Source of the DNA: Acidimicrobiia bacterium
Lineage (GTDB): Bacteria; Acidobacteriota; Vicinamibacteria; Vicinamibacterales; CAVVIG01
Direction of reading: 5' to 3'
DNA length: 40,437 nucleotides
Assembly (NCBI GenBank): GCA_016871175.1
Contig: VFZL01000037.1
Coordinates: 1 to 40,437, forward strand
Positions 14,310 to 23,900 of this stretch are shown piece after piece (the stretch's first letter is position 1; the number at the start of each line of letters is the position of its first letter). The position numbers and the translations under genes are program-made. Under the pieces are notes generated by a model. It saw only the letters and a program-made list of their open reading frames with translations, ran no database searches and was not told the DNA's origin.

Positions 14310-16031
14310 CTAGCGGACGTCTCGCCAAGCGCGACCGCGGTTTACTTGTCGGGCGAAGCAGCCACGTGCGTTGGCGTAGGCCTGTGCCAGTGCCCCGGCC
14401 GAGAGCGGCTGCAGGAGCTCGATATCGGTCGGGCATGGGTGGCGCAACTCAGCGTCCTCGGCATCTAGATCAGCGTAGTGGAGCGCGGCGCCGTCACGCA
14501 CCCACTGCGGACGCTGGCTGAGGTAGGGATCGACTAATGCGTGCGCGACCTCGCGTCGGATCACGCGCTCGAGAACCCCGCGTTGCCGCAATTGATCGGT
14601 GGGCATCAAGTGAATCGTCCCGCCCACCACCGTCCCGAGCGTGAACCAATGACGACCAGTCGCGCGCTCGTAGCTCTGATCGCTACCATGCACGAGCACG
14701 GACAACGTCGAGGACGCCTGAAGGCCCAACCGCGTTGTCAGCTGCGCTCGCGCCGAGGCGACGAGCGCGTCAAGGTCGCGCCGCTCCGCGTTCAGACGAT
14801 CGAGATCGCTGACCTCGCCCACAGCGGCCGAGGGTCCCGAGGCGCTGGTGCCTATCCCGGGCGTGCCAGCCGAGGCGGTCGTCGACAGGCCGGCCGCTCC
14901 TGCGCCCGACGTAGTTGCTGCACTCCCACGACGGCCGTTCGCCGTCGCGCCATTGGCCGACCCGGACCCCGCGCCGGCACCCGTCGGCGCGCCCGCTGAC
15001 GGAGGCGATGCGGGAACTCCGCGCACCGAAGCGTCCGCCGCCAGTGGGCTGACGCCGCTCGTCTCGATCATCCCGATGATGGTGCCCGGATAGTAACGCA
15101 GCAGCAGCGCCTCCGCCGACTCGCCCCTCGCCGCGAGGCGCGTGGCGCCGATGACACACATGCCGACACCATGTCCGTACCCGCGACCGACGAACACATA
15201 TCGCTCACCCTGGTCGTGCACATCAAACAGGGTGCTTTTGATCTGCGTGGGACCGAGCGACATGCGCAGGTCCGGACCCGCAATGAACGAGGGTTGCATG
15301 CCGTCCAATCCGAGGCGGCTGACGCGGCCCGATTTGTCGCGGGCCAGCACCCGAATCCGCCGGAGCGAGCCCGTGAACCCCGCGTCCCGCAGCGTTCGCT
15401 CGATGTCGGCGGCGCGGACATCTGCGTTCCACACCGGATCACCGCCGCAACCGACCTCAGGTCGCGACGGCAGATAGGGCAGATCCTCGGCGCCAGTCCA
15501 CACGGCTGACGGCACCTGTGTGTGCCCCCCGCACGAGGCGCTGTAGTACACCGTGGCGAGCGCGCCACGGAACGTCAGGACGCGCCCGGCGGTTCGGTCC
15601 GCGGCGGCGGTCGTCGCCGGTGCGGGTCGGCGCAAGACCTGGCAGTGCGTTTCGTCACACACGTCAAACCCCTCGGCATCGTGCCGACGGAGGTTCTGCA
15701 GCGCGTAGGTGCGCGCCGCAATCGCGAGCGCCTGTAAGACGGCAGGATCGCTGTCTCGCGCCGCCTCACCGGTCAGCACGCCGGCGACGTACTCCTCGAG
15801 GGGTATGACGCGCACGGCATATCCGGCAGGCCCCGCCAGACCCACTCGAACGACCGACGGCACGCGGACGACAGGTCTGTCCGGGTCGGCAGGACGTCTG
15901 CGGACGTCGGTCGGCGCGGGCGGCGCGCTGCGCTGGCGCCCAGGCATCGGCGTGACGGCTCCGAGCCCTCGCCCCACGGCCGTCCCGAGCGTGCCACACA
16001 CGAAGAGGAAGATGAGCGCCCGTCGCATCAT
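14310..16031 (-). CDS. SpoIID-domain secreted protein with degenerate protease-like end
   Basis: This 573-residue protein starts at ATG 16029-16031, overlapping the esterase stop by 4 nt. A signal peptide or anchor (ALIFLFVCGTLGTAVG) is followed by a SpoIID/LytB domain: IPLEEYVAGVLTGEA (78-90), VLQALAIAARTYAL (98-111) and GRGYGHGVGMCVIGA (283-296). SpoIID-type domains cleave peptidoglycan glycan strands lacking stem peptides. A long Gly/Ala/Ser/Thr linker spans 330-405. The C-terminal part resembles peptidase-MA-like domains (LMPTDQLRQRG, then ALVDPYLSQRPQWVRDGAALHYA), but the zinc motif HExxH reads REVAH (493-497), so one ligand is lost. It probably acts in cell-wall turnover. It is the third gene of the SET-esterase operon. 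Confidence 0.85.
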   Translation of the reverse strand: MMRRALIFLFVCGTLGTAVGRGLGAVTPMPGRQRSAPPAPTDVRRRPADPDRPVVRVPSVVRVGLAGPAGYAVRVIPLEEYVAGVLTGEAARDSDPAVLQALAIAARTYALQNLRRHDAEGFDVCDETHCQVLRRPAPATTAAADRTAGRVLTFRGALATVYYSASCGGHTQVPSAVWTGAEDLPYLPSRPEVGCGGDPVWNADVRAADIERTLRDAGFTGSLRRIRVLARDKSGRVSRLGLDGMQPSFIAGPDLRMSLGPTQIKSTLFDVHDQGERYVFVGRGYGHGVGMCVIGATRLAARGESAEALLLRYYPGTIIGMIETSGVSPLAADASVRGVPASPPSAGAPTGAGAGSGSANGATANGRRGSAATTSGAGAAGLSTTASAGTPGIGTSASGPSAAVGEVSDLDRLNAERRDLDALVASARAQLTTRLGLQASSTLSVLVHGSDQSYERATGRHWFTLGTVVGGTIHLMPTDQLRQRGVLERVIRREVAHALVDPYLSQRPQWVRDGAALHYADLDAEDAELRHPCPTDIELLQPLSAGALAQAYANARGCFARQVNRGRAWRDVR

Positions 16032-16681
16032 CGGCGCCTCCCCACCATCGCTCGGACGCCTTCCCAGATAAGCGGCAAGCTCTCTGCCAAAGAGTGGTCG
16101 TCGTCGAGCGCCGTGAGCCGAACATGGGGTCGCTGCCTGGCGAATTGCTCCACCGTCCGATAGTCGACCGACGCGTCCCGTAGGCCTTGATAAATCCACG
16201 TCGGCTGCGCCACCACCGCGTCCATGGGCTCGTACTGCAGCGAGTCCTCGTAGAACGCGACGTCGAGGAAACGTTCCACTCCAAATCCGTAGTGGAAGAA
16301 CGCCATGCGCCCCTCGCGTTTCCAGGCCTCCATGCGCTCCGGCGGCAGCAGATGGTGTCCTGGCTTCGCGAACATGACGGCCGGCGCCAGCAGCACGAGA
16401 TTGGACACGCGTGGGAGGCGATCGGCGGCCAGGACAGCCAACGTCCCGCCCAGGCTCGAGCCTACGAGTGTGACGGGCCCTGGCGGGAGCCCAGACACTT
16501 CAGCCTCCAGCTGAGCGAGCATCCGCGTCATCGTCAGCGTGGAAAAATCGGGGGCATTGAAGTCGGGACGCCGCAAGGCCACGCCGCACGCGAGGAGTCG
16601 TTCGGCCAGGTAGCCCGCCTTGGACGACTGCGGCGACGAGGCAAAGCCGTGCAGGTAGACAACCTGCGGTGCCTCGTTCAC
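16028..16681 (-). CDS. YqiA/UPF0227-like alpha/beta-hydrolase esterase
   Basis: This 217-residue cytosolic hydrolase starts at GTG 16679-16681, overlapping the SET gene stop by 4 nt. Its stop overlaps the SpoIID start by 4 nt. The fold begins VVYLHGFASSPQSSKAGYLAERL, the characteristic opening of YqiA/YcfP esterases. The nucleophile elbow is GSSLGG with Ser76. The probable acid is Asp169 in YQGLRDASVD, and the His is His196 in LDDDHSLAE, so the triad is complete. The natural substrate is unknown; YqiA hydrolyses short acyl-CoA and p-nitrophenyl esters. The strict overlaps suggest it is made in fixed ratio with the SET methyltransferase and the wall protein, though no biochemical link is known. 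Confidence 0.88.
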   Translation of the reverse strand: MNEAPQVVYLHGFASSPQSSKAGYLAERLLACGVALRRPDFNAPDFSTLTMTRMLAQLEAEVSGLPPGPVTLVGSSLGGTLAVLAADRLPRVSNLVLLAPAVMFAKPGHHLLPPERMEAWKREGRMAFFHYGFGVERFLDVAFYEDSLQYEPMDAVVAQPTWIYQGLRDASVDYRTVEQFARQRPHVRLTALDDDHSLAESLPLIWEGVRAMVGRRR

Positions 16682-17070
16682 AACAGCGTCTTGCAGCCCT
16701 GACAACAGCGGCACTCGATCAATCCCTCCCCGTCCGTATGGTAGTTGTATGTCAGCTCCTCGCCCCTGCGGATTTTCCTCGCCGCGCGAATCCAGATCAC
16801 ACCGTCGACAATGTGGACGTAGCAGTTCGGCGAACAGGAGTGGTTGATGAAGCGCGCCACGTTGCCGCCGACGCCCGCGTCGATCGCCGTCCGGTTCGTG
16901 AGCTTGAAGCACCAGATGTGGCCTCTCCGGATATACCGCCGCTCCCTCTTCAGGCTTTCGGCGTTGGTGATCCTTTCGCCGGCGTAGTCCACGATGCGTG
17001 TGTTCTTGTTGATGGCTTGAGTGGCAAAGACCCCCCAACCCGCAATCTTCGAGTGCCGCTTTACAATCAT
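16678..17070 (-). CDS. SET-domain lysine methyltransferase with post-SET cysteines
   Basis: This 130-residue protein is almost only a SET domain. It shows IAGWGVFATQAI (9-20), VDYAGERI (27-34), the AdoMet/pseudoknot motif NHSCSPNC (76-83) and GEELTYNY (103-110) with the active-site Tyr. A compact cysteine cluster follows (Cys120, 122, 123, 126), like a post-SET zinc site. Such proteins transfer methyl groups from AdoMet to lysine side chains. In eukaryotes the targets are often histones; in bacteria the targets are mostly unknown. The start is ATG 17068-17070, with no clear Shine-Dalgarno. It is the first gene of a three-gene overlapping operon and is divergent from a radical SAM gene. No target protein is evident in the window. 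Confidence 0.93.
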   Translation of the reverse strand: MIVKRHSKIAGWGVFATQAINKNTRIVDYAGERITNAESLKRERRYIRRGHIWCFKLTNRTAIDAGVGGNVARFINHSCSPNCYVHIVDGVIWIRAARKIRRGEELTYNYHTDGEGLIECRCCQGCKTLL

Positions 17071-17291
17071 CGATATTTGCTGATCCCTGTGTGTCGTGCG
17101 AGGAACCGTGTCCGGCTCATCAAGTGCGAAAGAGCCAAGGGTCCTCTACGCCAGCCGATCGCCCCCGCGCGGGCCGTGACGCAGGCAGCGCGCGCCCCTC
17201 GCGCAACTAAGATACACGCGTTGCCCGGTCGGTGTTCTGTCTCCGGGCGCTCATGTCTCGGAAGGCCGACTCATCTGTGGATCATCAGCCT

Positions 17292-17299
17292 GCTATGAT
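17292..17299 (+). promoter_or_regulatory. Extended -10 promoter, probably leaderless
   Basis: TATGAT (17294-17299) is preceded directly by TGC, giving an extended -10 element. The ATG of the radical SAM gene begins 8 nt later, so the transcript would start at or within a base or two of the start codon. No good -35 was seen and no Shine-Dalgarno is present. Confidence 0.5.
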
Positions 17300-17307
17300 T
17301 CGAACGT

Positions 17308-18282
17308 ATGGAAAGGATCATCGCTGCTTGGGGTCGCATCCTTCGGGGCTACGCCCCCTCAATGTCCATCGAAATCACGCGCGAGTGTCCGCTACGATGC
17401 CAGGGCTGCTATGCCTTCGGCGATGACCATCTGGGTGGCACGGTCACGCTGCGGCAAGTCCGCGACTTCAAGGGGTATGAGCTCATCGACGGTGTGCTGA
17501 CGCTCGTCGACAAGCACAAGCCGCTGCATCTTTCGATCGTCGGCGGTGAGCCCCTGGTGCGCTACCGCGAGCTCGACACGCTGCTCCCGCTGCTCTCCGA
17601 GCGAGGGATCCACGTCCAGCTCGTCACCAGCGGCGTCCGCGAGATTCCCAAGGGCTGGCACGGGCTGCGTCGGTTCACGATCGTCTTGTCGGTCGACGGT
17701 CTCCAGCCGGAGCACGACGCGCGGCGAACCCCCGCCACGTATGAGCGGATTCAGAACCACATTCTCGGCCATCGCGTCACTATACATTGCACAGTGACGC
17801 GGCAACAGATTCGCCGGCCTGGGTATCTCGAAGAGTTCATCGCGTTCTGGTCGGCCAAGGCAGAGGTTCGGAGGATTTGGATGAGCCTCTACACGCCGCA
17901 GATTGGGGACATCTCCCAGGAACGGCTAACGCCTGCCGATCGGCAACGCGTCGTCGCGGAATTGATGGCGCTCCGCCTCCGCTATCCCAAGCTTGAGGCA
18001 CCGAAGGGGATGTTGGATGCGTACCTGAATCCGCCGAAATCGCCGGAGGAATGCGTGTTCGCGCGCACGACGACGCCGATCTCTGCGGATCTGAAGACAC
18101 GGATCACGCCGTGCCAGTTCGGCGGTAAGCCCGACTGTGAGAACTGCGGGTGCGTCGCCTCAGCAGCCCTCGCCGCCGTCGCGCGCCATCATTTGTGCGG
18201 CTTCATCCCAGTCGGTACCATTTTCACCGGCTCGGTGCGGGTCGGTGAGCAGCTCAAGCGGCTCCTGCCGGCGGAGAGCTGA
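17308..18282 (+). CDS. Radical SAM protein with C-terminal cysteine cluster
   Basis: This 324-residue enzyme carries the [4Fe-4S]/AdoMet motif CPLRCQGC (Cys27, Cys31, Cys34; CX3CX2C) close to the N-terminus. It continues with LSIVGGEPLVRYRELDTLL, the GGEP motif, and VLSVDGLQPEHDARR. A C-terminal set of cysteines (249, 269, 277, 280, 282, 297; CQFGGKPDCENCGC) resembles the SPASM/twitch auxiliary-cluster domain of peptide-modifying or dehydrogenating radical SAM enzymes. The exact subfamily is not recognised. No short precursor peptide gene was seen within 500 nt on either side. It is divergent from the SET operon and convergent with the TonB receptor gene. Confidence 0.85.
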   Translation: MERIIAAWGRILRGYAPSMSIEITRECPLRCQGCYAFGDDHLGGTVTLRQVRDFKGYELIDGVLTLVDKHKPLHLSIVGGEPLVRYRELDTLLPLLSERGIHVQLVTSGVREIPKGWHGLRRFTIVLSVDGLQPEHDARRTPATYERIQNHILGHRVTIHCTVTRQQIRRPGYLEEFIAFWSAKAEVRRIWMSLYTPQIGDISQERLTPADRQRVVAELMALRLRYPKLEAPKGMLDAYLNPPKSPEECVFARTTTPISADLKTRITPCQFGGKPDCENCGCVASAALAAVARHHLCGFIPVGTIFTGSVRVGEQLKRLLPAES

Positions 18283-18304
18283 GGGTTCCTGAGTCCGGAC
18301 CCTC
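18281..18304. terminator. Hairpin between convergent genes
   Basis: GAGGGT (18281-18286) pairs with ACCCTC (18299-18304), with partial extra pairing inside (TCC/GG). It lies exactly between the stops of the radical SAM gene and the TonB receptor. It has no T tract, so a shared weak terminator is the best guess. Confidence 0.35.
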
Positions 18305-18308
18305 CTTC

Positions 18309-20717
18309 TCACCTCGCCGCGAGCCGGATTCGCACGCCGGCGGTGACCAGACGCGGCGCCCCCACCGTGGAGGGGTTCGTCTGCACGAAGAACACCTTGT
18401 TCGTCAGGTTCTGAGCGCCGACGAACGCCAGGAACCTTGAACCGAAGTCGCGGGACACCATGAGATCAAGGACCGTGTAGCCGGGAAGCCCGAGCCCGAC
18501 GTTCGTGTCGTACCCCGCGGCGGCGAGCGTCGTGACCGGGATGAACTGGGTGTTCTGGTCGTCGTTGTATTGGAGCCCCACGAACTGAAATCCCAGCGAG
18601 ACGTTCGCAAGGCGCGCGTTCGAGTACGCAATCTGCAGTGACCCGCGGTTCTTGGGCACCTGGGCAAGATACTTGCCGACCAAGGTGGTATTGACCAGGC
18701 CACCGTCGGTGACCTTGGCGTCGTTGTAAATGTAGCCGCCATTGATGCGCCAGTCCCGGCCAATCAGGTACTCGACATCCGTCTGGACGCCGGTGATCTT
18801 CGTGCGACCGAGGTTCCGCTTCTGGACGCAGTTGCCCGGGGCGAGACCCACGCAGACGGTGGCGAAGTCGGGCGATGTCGCCAGGACGGTGACGTTGCTA
18901 ATCGGATCCCTCACGCGATTGTCGAACCACGTGAGGCGTGCCGTCAGGTTCTTAGCGGGCGCGACGTTCAGTCCGAGGTCACCTCCAACGAGGCGCTCCG
19001 GTCCGAGCTGCGCGTTTGGTCGGGTGGTGATCGCCCCAACGGAGAACTGCCGGTACAGCTCAGTGAGCGTGGGTGCACGGAACCCGGAGTTCATCGCGCC
19101 CCACACCGTCACGCGGTCGGTGACGTGGTACAACGACGCGACGCGCGGGCTGACCACCGTGTCCCTACGGTCCGCGATCGACGGTCTGTTGTTCGCCGTC
19201 GGCAGCCCGGTAGCCACCGTCGTCTCCAGATTGTGGCCGTTGTCGTTGCGCCAGTTATCGAGGCGCGCGTTCAACGTGATGACCAGCTTCTCGAATGGTG
19301 TGATCACATCCTGCACGAAGGCGCCAACGCTGCGCTGTGAGCCGCCCGAGAATCGCGTCACCGACAGCGTGGCGCGTTGCGTCACGCCGTCGAACGCCAC
19401 GGGCACTGTCGGCACGTACGCCTCCTCCTGACTCTCGCCGTCCACCCAACGATAGTCGGTGCCAACTGTGACCAGCTGTTTCGTGCCGAGTGGCTTCTGC
19501 CACTGCGCCATGCCACCGATCCCATCGACGGGAACACGTTGGTCCGTCGCTAGGCGGACGAAATTCCGCAAGGTGGCCGGGTTGGTCACCGAGAGGAAGT
19601 TGTAGTGGGCGCGCTGGATGTCGCCGAACACTCGCGCTTGAAGGTTGCTGTAGTCGGGCAGCACCGCGCGCACACCACCGCTCAGGCTCGTCCAACGCGT
19701 GTCGTTCAGTTCGCCAACCTTGCCGTTGTCGCGGTCTTCGCGGAAGTAGCCGACCCGGCCCGAGATCGTGATCCGCTCGTTCGGGAGATACTCGACCTTG
19801 CCGGTGACGTTGCGGTAGTCGACCTTTGCGTTGTTGTCGATGGGCCCCGCTTCGGTGGTGACCGTCTTGAAGCCGTCGGTATTGAAGCCGCTGGCTTCCA
19901 GCGCAAAACCCACCTTCCTCCAGATGTCGCTCGCGAACACATCGATCTTCGGCGTGTTGCCCTCTGGCGAGCCGCCGTTCGCGCCAGAGAACGAGCCGAA
20001 CTGGGGCCGCAGATCGAGCGTATGGCGTGTCGGCCGGCTGGTCACGATGTTGATGACGCCGCCCATCGCGTAGTTGCCGTAGAGTCCGGACGCCGCGTCC
20101 TCGGTGACCTCGATGCGCTCGACGCTGACCATGGGCACACGGGTCCAGTACACCCAGCCGCCGAACGGGTCGTTGAATGGCACCCCGTCGAGAAGCACGA
20201 GCGTGCGGCTCTGACCGCTCGGGCCGATGCCGCGCAGCGAGACACCCTGCGTGGTCGGCTGCGCCACGACGCTGCTGGCCCGTCGAAACAAGCTGAAGCT
20301 CGGCACGCTCCGCAGCACATCGTCGATGGCAACCGCCGGCGAGGCTTCAATCTGCTCGGCCGTGACAACGTTGACGCTGGCCGGTGTATCGCCCAGGCGC
20401 TGCTCAGTGCGACCCGGCGTCACGATGACGGTCTCGAGGATCGATGGTGGCTGCAGCGTCACCTCGATACTCGTGCTGTCGCCGAGCGTCTGGCGATGCT
20501 CGGCGAAGCCGCCGGCCAGGACGATGAGGATGGCGCCGGCCGGCGGAGCGTCGAGGGTGAACCGGCCATCCGGTCCGCTCACCACGGTCTGGTGGTCACC
20601 GCCAGGCGCCCGGACGACAATCGAGGCGCCAGACACTACTCCACCGCTCGTGTCCTTGACGATGCCGGTGACCGAGGTCTGCATGATCGAGAGAGAGATG
20701 AGCAACGCGAATAGCAT
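18309..20717 (-). CDS. TonB-dependent outer-membrane receptor
   Basis: This 802-residue receptor starts at ATG 20715-20717, chosen because GCGGAG lies 6 nt before it and a signal peptide begins there (MLFALLISLSIMQTS). An upstream ATG at 20777 lies inside a repeat and is less likely. Residues 15-95 are a carboxypeptidase-regulatory-like beta-sandwich (VTGIVKDTSGGVVSGASIVV). Residues 100-215 are the plug (TPASVNVVTAEQIEA, SLRGIGPSGQSRTLVLLDGVPFND cut into its two halves, YGNYAMGGVINIVT). The rest is a 22-strand barrel ending RLVTAGVRIRLAAR. The last residue is Arg, not the usual Phe/Tyr, which is mildly odd. The ligand is not predictable; the plug and C-terminus resemble siderophore/cobalamin-type receptors. 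It is transcribed alone. Confidence 0.93.
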   Translation of the reverse strand: MLFALLISLSIMQTSVTGIVKDTSGGVVSGASIVVRAPGGDHQTVVSGPDGRFTLDAPPAGAILIVLAGGFAEHRQTLGDSTSIEVTLQPPSILETVIVTPGRTEQRLGDTPASVNVVTAEQIEASPAVAIDDVLRSVPSFSLFRRASSVVAQPTTQGVSLRGIGPSGQSRTLVLLDGVPFNDPFGGWVYWTRVPMVSVERIEVTEDAASGLYGNYAMGGVINIVTSRPTRHTLDLRPQFGSFSGANGGSPEGNTPKIDVFASDIWRKVGFALEASGFNTDGFKTVTTEAGPIDNNAKVDYRNVTGKVEYLPNERITISGRVGYFREDRDNGKVGELNDTRWTSLSGGVRAVLPDYSNLQARVFGDIQRAHYNFLSVTNPATLRNFVRLATDQRVPVDGIGGMAQWQKPLGTKQLVTVGTDYRWVDGESQEEAYVPTVPVAFDGVTQRATLSVTRFSGGSQRSVGAFVQDVITPFEKLVITLNARLDNWRNDNGHNLETTVATGLPTANNRPSIADRRDTVVSPRVASLYHVTDRVTVWGAMNSGFRAPTLTELYRQFSVGAITTRPNAQLGPERLVGGDLGLNVAPAKNLTARLTWFDNRVRDPISNVTVLATSPDFATVCVGLAPGNCVQKRNLGRTKITGVQTDVEYLIGRDWRINGGYIYNDAKVTDGGLVNTTLVGKYLAQVPKNRGSLQIAYSNARLANVSLGFQFVGLQYNDDQNTQFIPVTTLAAAGYDTNVGLGLPGYTVLDLMVSRDFGSRFLAFVGAQNLTNKVFFVQTNPSTVGAPRLVTAGVRIRLAAR

Positions 20718-20754
20718 CCCGAACTCCGCAAGAAGAGACGAGCGAATTATAACG

Positions 20755-20896
20755 GGTTCGAGGGTTCGAGTGTTCACGGGCTCATGGGCTCGCTGAGGCG
20801 AACCTTCGTGAGGTGATTACCGAAGTTGGGTCCGCGGACCCCGAACCTTCGCCCCCCCCGAACCCATGAACCCGTGAACACTCGAACCCTCGAACC
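20755..20896. repeat. Structured intergenic element with 34-bp inverted repeat
   Basis: Arms at 20755-20788 and 20863-20896 are 34 bp each and match as inverted copies with a single mismatch. The arms are made of short GGGTTCGA-like units. The 74-nt loop holds a second hairpin centred on the perfect palindrome GGGTCCGCGGACCC (20828-20841), extended by CGAAG/CTTCG. It lies between the start of the TonB receptor and the end of dnaE2. It looks like a dispersed MITE-like or REP-like sequence and may also end dnaE2 transcription. A C8 run and its flank (20851-20865) recur inverted near 28386-28400. Confidence 0.8.
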
Positions 20897-20904
20897 GACA
20901 GAGT

Positions 20905-23900
20905 TCAGTAGAAGTCATGCGAGTCGAAATCGACTAAGAGGCCGCCGAGTCCTTGGACGGCGTCCGCGCGGATCGAAATGACCCCTTCCTGATGCTGCAG
21001 CACGCCGTCGATGATCAAGAACGGTTCTTCGATAATCGTCATCCGGTCGCGAGCGAAGAGGTCCGGGCGAACGATGACATTGACGATGCCGGTTTCGTCT
21101 TCGAGCGTGAGGAAGACGAACCCTTTGGCGGTCCCCGGACGCTGACGCGTGATGACCATCCCCGCGACCCGAATCCGGCGGCCCGGCCGCACGGTGGTCA
21201 TGTCGGCCGCCCGCATCACGCCGCGCATCGCGAGCTCGTCTCGCCGAAACGCCATCGGGTGTCGGCCCACGGTCAACCCCATCCCCGCGTAGTCCGCCAC
21301 GAGCCGTTCGGCCTCGGTCATCGGCTTGAGGGGACAATGCTCAGGCTCCGCTTGGCGATGAGACTCGGAAAGAAGTTCGTCCCGGCTCTGCAGCGCCTGC
21401 GGCCACGCCGGGGTCCCCGACGCGGCTGCTTCGTCGAACAGTTCCCCACTTGGACGGACGGCGCGTTCGGCTTGCCACAACGCGGACCGGCGGTCGTAGC
21501 CGAACGCATTCAGCGCGCCGAGGTTGGCGAGCGTCACCACCTCGTCACGGCGCACACCCGTCCGCTCGATGAGATCGTCCAGCGACGTGAAGCGCGCTGC
21601 CACCGGGCCGGCAGGCGTTCGCGTGCCGATCGTCCAGTCGTACGAGCAGTTGTTGCAGAACCATCGCTGCTTCTCCGCCGTCTCCAGCATCGACTCATCG
21701 TCACAGCCGCACTTCGGACAGCGAAAATCATCGTCGTCGTGTCGTGCTGCCGAGAGGCGGCTCGCACCACCCGATGAGGACCGACGGGGATCGTGTCGCG
21801 CGGTGGCGATACGCTGGCCGATCTCCTGTCGCAAGCCAGACACGTATCGCAAGCCGAGTCGGATGGCACCGTCCGCCTCGACCGTGCAGTTCCAATCCGA
21901 GCACTGGACGTCAATCGGTTGAAAACGGACGCCGCGCCGCTGCGCATCTTTCACCAGCGTGGACGGGTGATAAAACCCCATCGGTTGGTTGTTCAGAAGT
22001 GCGGTGTAGAACGCTGCGGGATAGTGGGCTTTGAGATACGCGCTCGCGTACGCGAGCAGCGCGAAGCTGGCGGCGTGCGACTCGGGGAACCCATACAGTG
22101 CAAACGAGGTGATCGACAGGACGATCGCTTCGGCGGCTTGACCCGTGATGCCGTTGCGCGCCATCCCCTCGCGGAGCTGAACTTCGATCTGCTTCATGCG
22201 TTTCTCGGAGCGCTTGAACCCCATCGCACGCCGCAGCTCTTCCGCTTGCCCTCCCGTAAACCCGGCCGCGATCATCGCGATGCGCAGCAACTGCTCCTGG
22301 AACAGCGGCACACCCAGCGTGCGCGCCAGCACCGGCTCGAGCGCGGGATGGGGATACGTCACCGGCTCCTTGCCGGCCCGACGATTCAGGTAGGGGTGCA
22401 CCATCTGTCCCACGATGGGCCCCGGCCGGATGATGGCGACCTCCACGACGAGGTCGTAGAAGCTGGCGGGCTTCAAGCGCGGCAGCGTCGCCATCTGCGC
22501 GCGGGATTCCACCTGGAACACGCCGATCGTGTCCGCGGCCTGCAGCATCTCGTAGACGACGGGATCGTTTTGTGGGAGATGGGCAAGGTCGACCCGTCTT
22601 CGCTCGCCGAGCTGCGTCCCCTCGTCGCTCGTCGAGCCTCGGGGGGCACGTTGGTCGCCGTTGACCAACGCGATCGCGTCTTGAAGCACGGCCATCATCC
22701 CGAGGCCCAGCAGATCGACTTTGACGATCCCCATGTCGGCGCAGTCATCCTTGTCCCACTGGACGATGACGCGTCCCGGCATGCTGGCATTCTCGAGGGG
22801 GACCACGCTATCGAGTCGACCTTGGCAGATCACCATGCCACCCGAGTGCTGGCCGAGATGCCGCGGCAGATCCTGCATCTCCTGCCACAGCTGCGCGAAG
22901 AGCTGCACGCGACGGCGGTTGAGATCGAGCCCAACGCGTGCGAGCTGTCGTGGCACGGCATCGCTCGGATCGCTGAACTCGAACTGGTTCATCATCTTCG
23001 CCAGCCGATCCACCTGCGTCGCGTCGAACCCGAGCACCTTCCCCACCTCGCGCGCGGCGCTGCGTCCTCGATACGTGATGACATTGGCGGTCATGGCTGC
23101 GCCGTGTGCGCCGTGCTGCTCGTAGACGTGCTGAATGACGCGCTCACGCCGGTCTCCGCTCGGCAGATCCAGATCGATGTCCGGCCACTCGCCCCGCTCT
23201 TCCGAGAGGAAACGCTCGAACAACAAATCCATTCCCACCGGATCGACCGCGGTGATCCCCAAGCTGTAGCAGACAGCGCTATTCGCCGCCGACCCACGGC
23301 CCTGCACAAGGATGTCGTGCTGCCGGCAAAAATTCACGATGTCCCAAACGATGAGGAAGTAGCCGGAAAGATTGAGCTTCTCGATGAGATCTAGCTCGCG
23401 CGCGATCTGGGCGCGCGCACGTTCGTGATACGGGCGATAGCGATCCCGCGCGCCCACCTCGGTGATCTTGCGAAGGAACGACGGCTGCGTCTCACCAGGC
23501 GGCACCGGGTAATCCGGAAAGCGATAGCCGAGATTGGCCATCGTGTACTGCAGGCGGTCGGCCAGCTCGCGCGTCCGGGCCACGGCATCGGGCATGTCGG
23601 CGAACAGCGCCGCCATCTCCTTCGGCGGCTTGAGATATCGCTCCACATTCGGAGCAAGCCGTCGCCCAGCGTGCGCCAGATCGGTGTGATGGTGAATACA
23701 GGTGAGCACGTCGAACAACGGACGGGCCGAGGGGTCCACGAATCGCACGCCGTTGGTGGCGAGCGTCGGCACGCGAAAGGCAGAGGCCATCTGGACCAGC
23801 GTCTGGATGTCGGCATCCTCGTCGCGCCGATGATGACGCTGGAGATCCACGTACACGCGATCGCGCCCAAACAGCCCAACGAGGCGATCGAGCAACCCTG

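Noticed and set aside
20718-20777. An upstream start for the TonB receptor adding 20 residues
   Set aside because: The added residues come partly from the inverted-repeat arm, and the ATG at 20717 has both the Shine-Dalgarno and the signal peptide.
21793-23394. A 533-codon open frame on the + strand
   Set aside because: It lies entirely antisense to dnaE2, which has full polymerase motifs. The frame is a GC-bias shadow with no recognisable domain.
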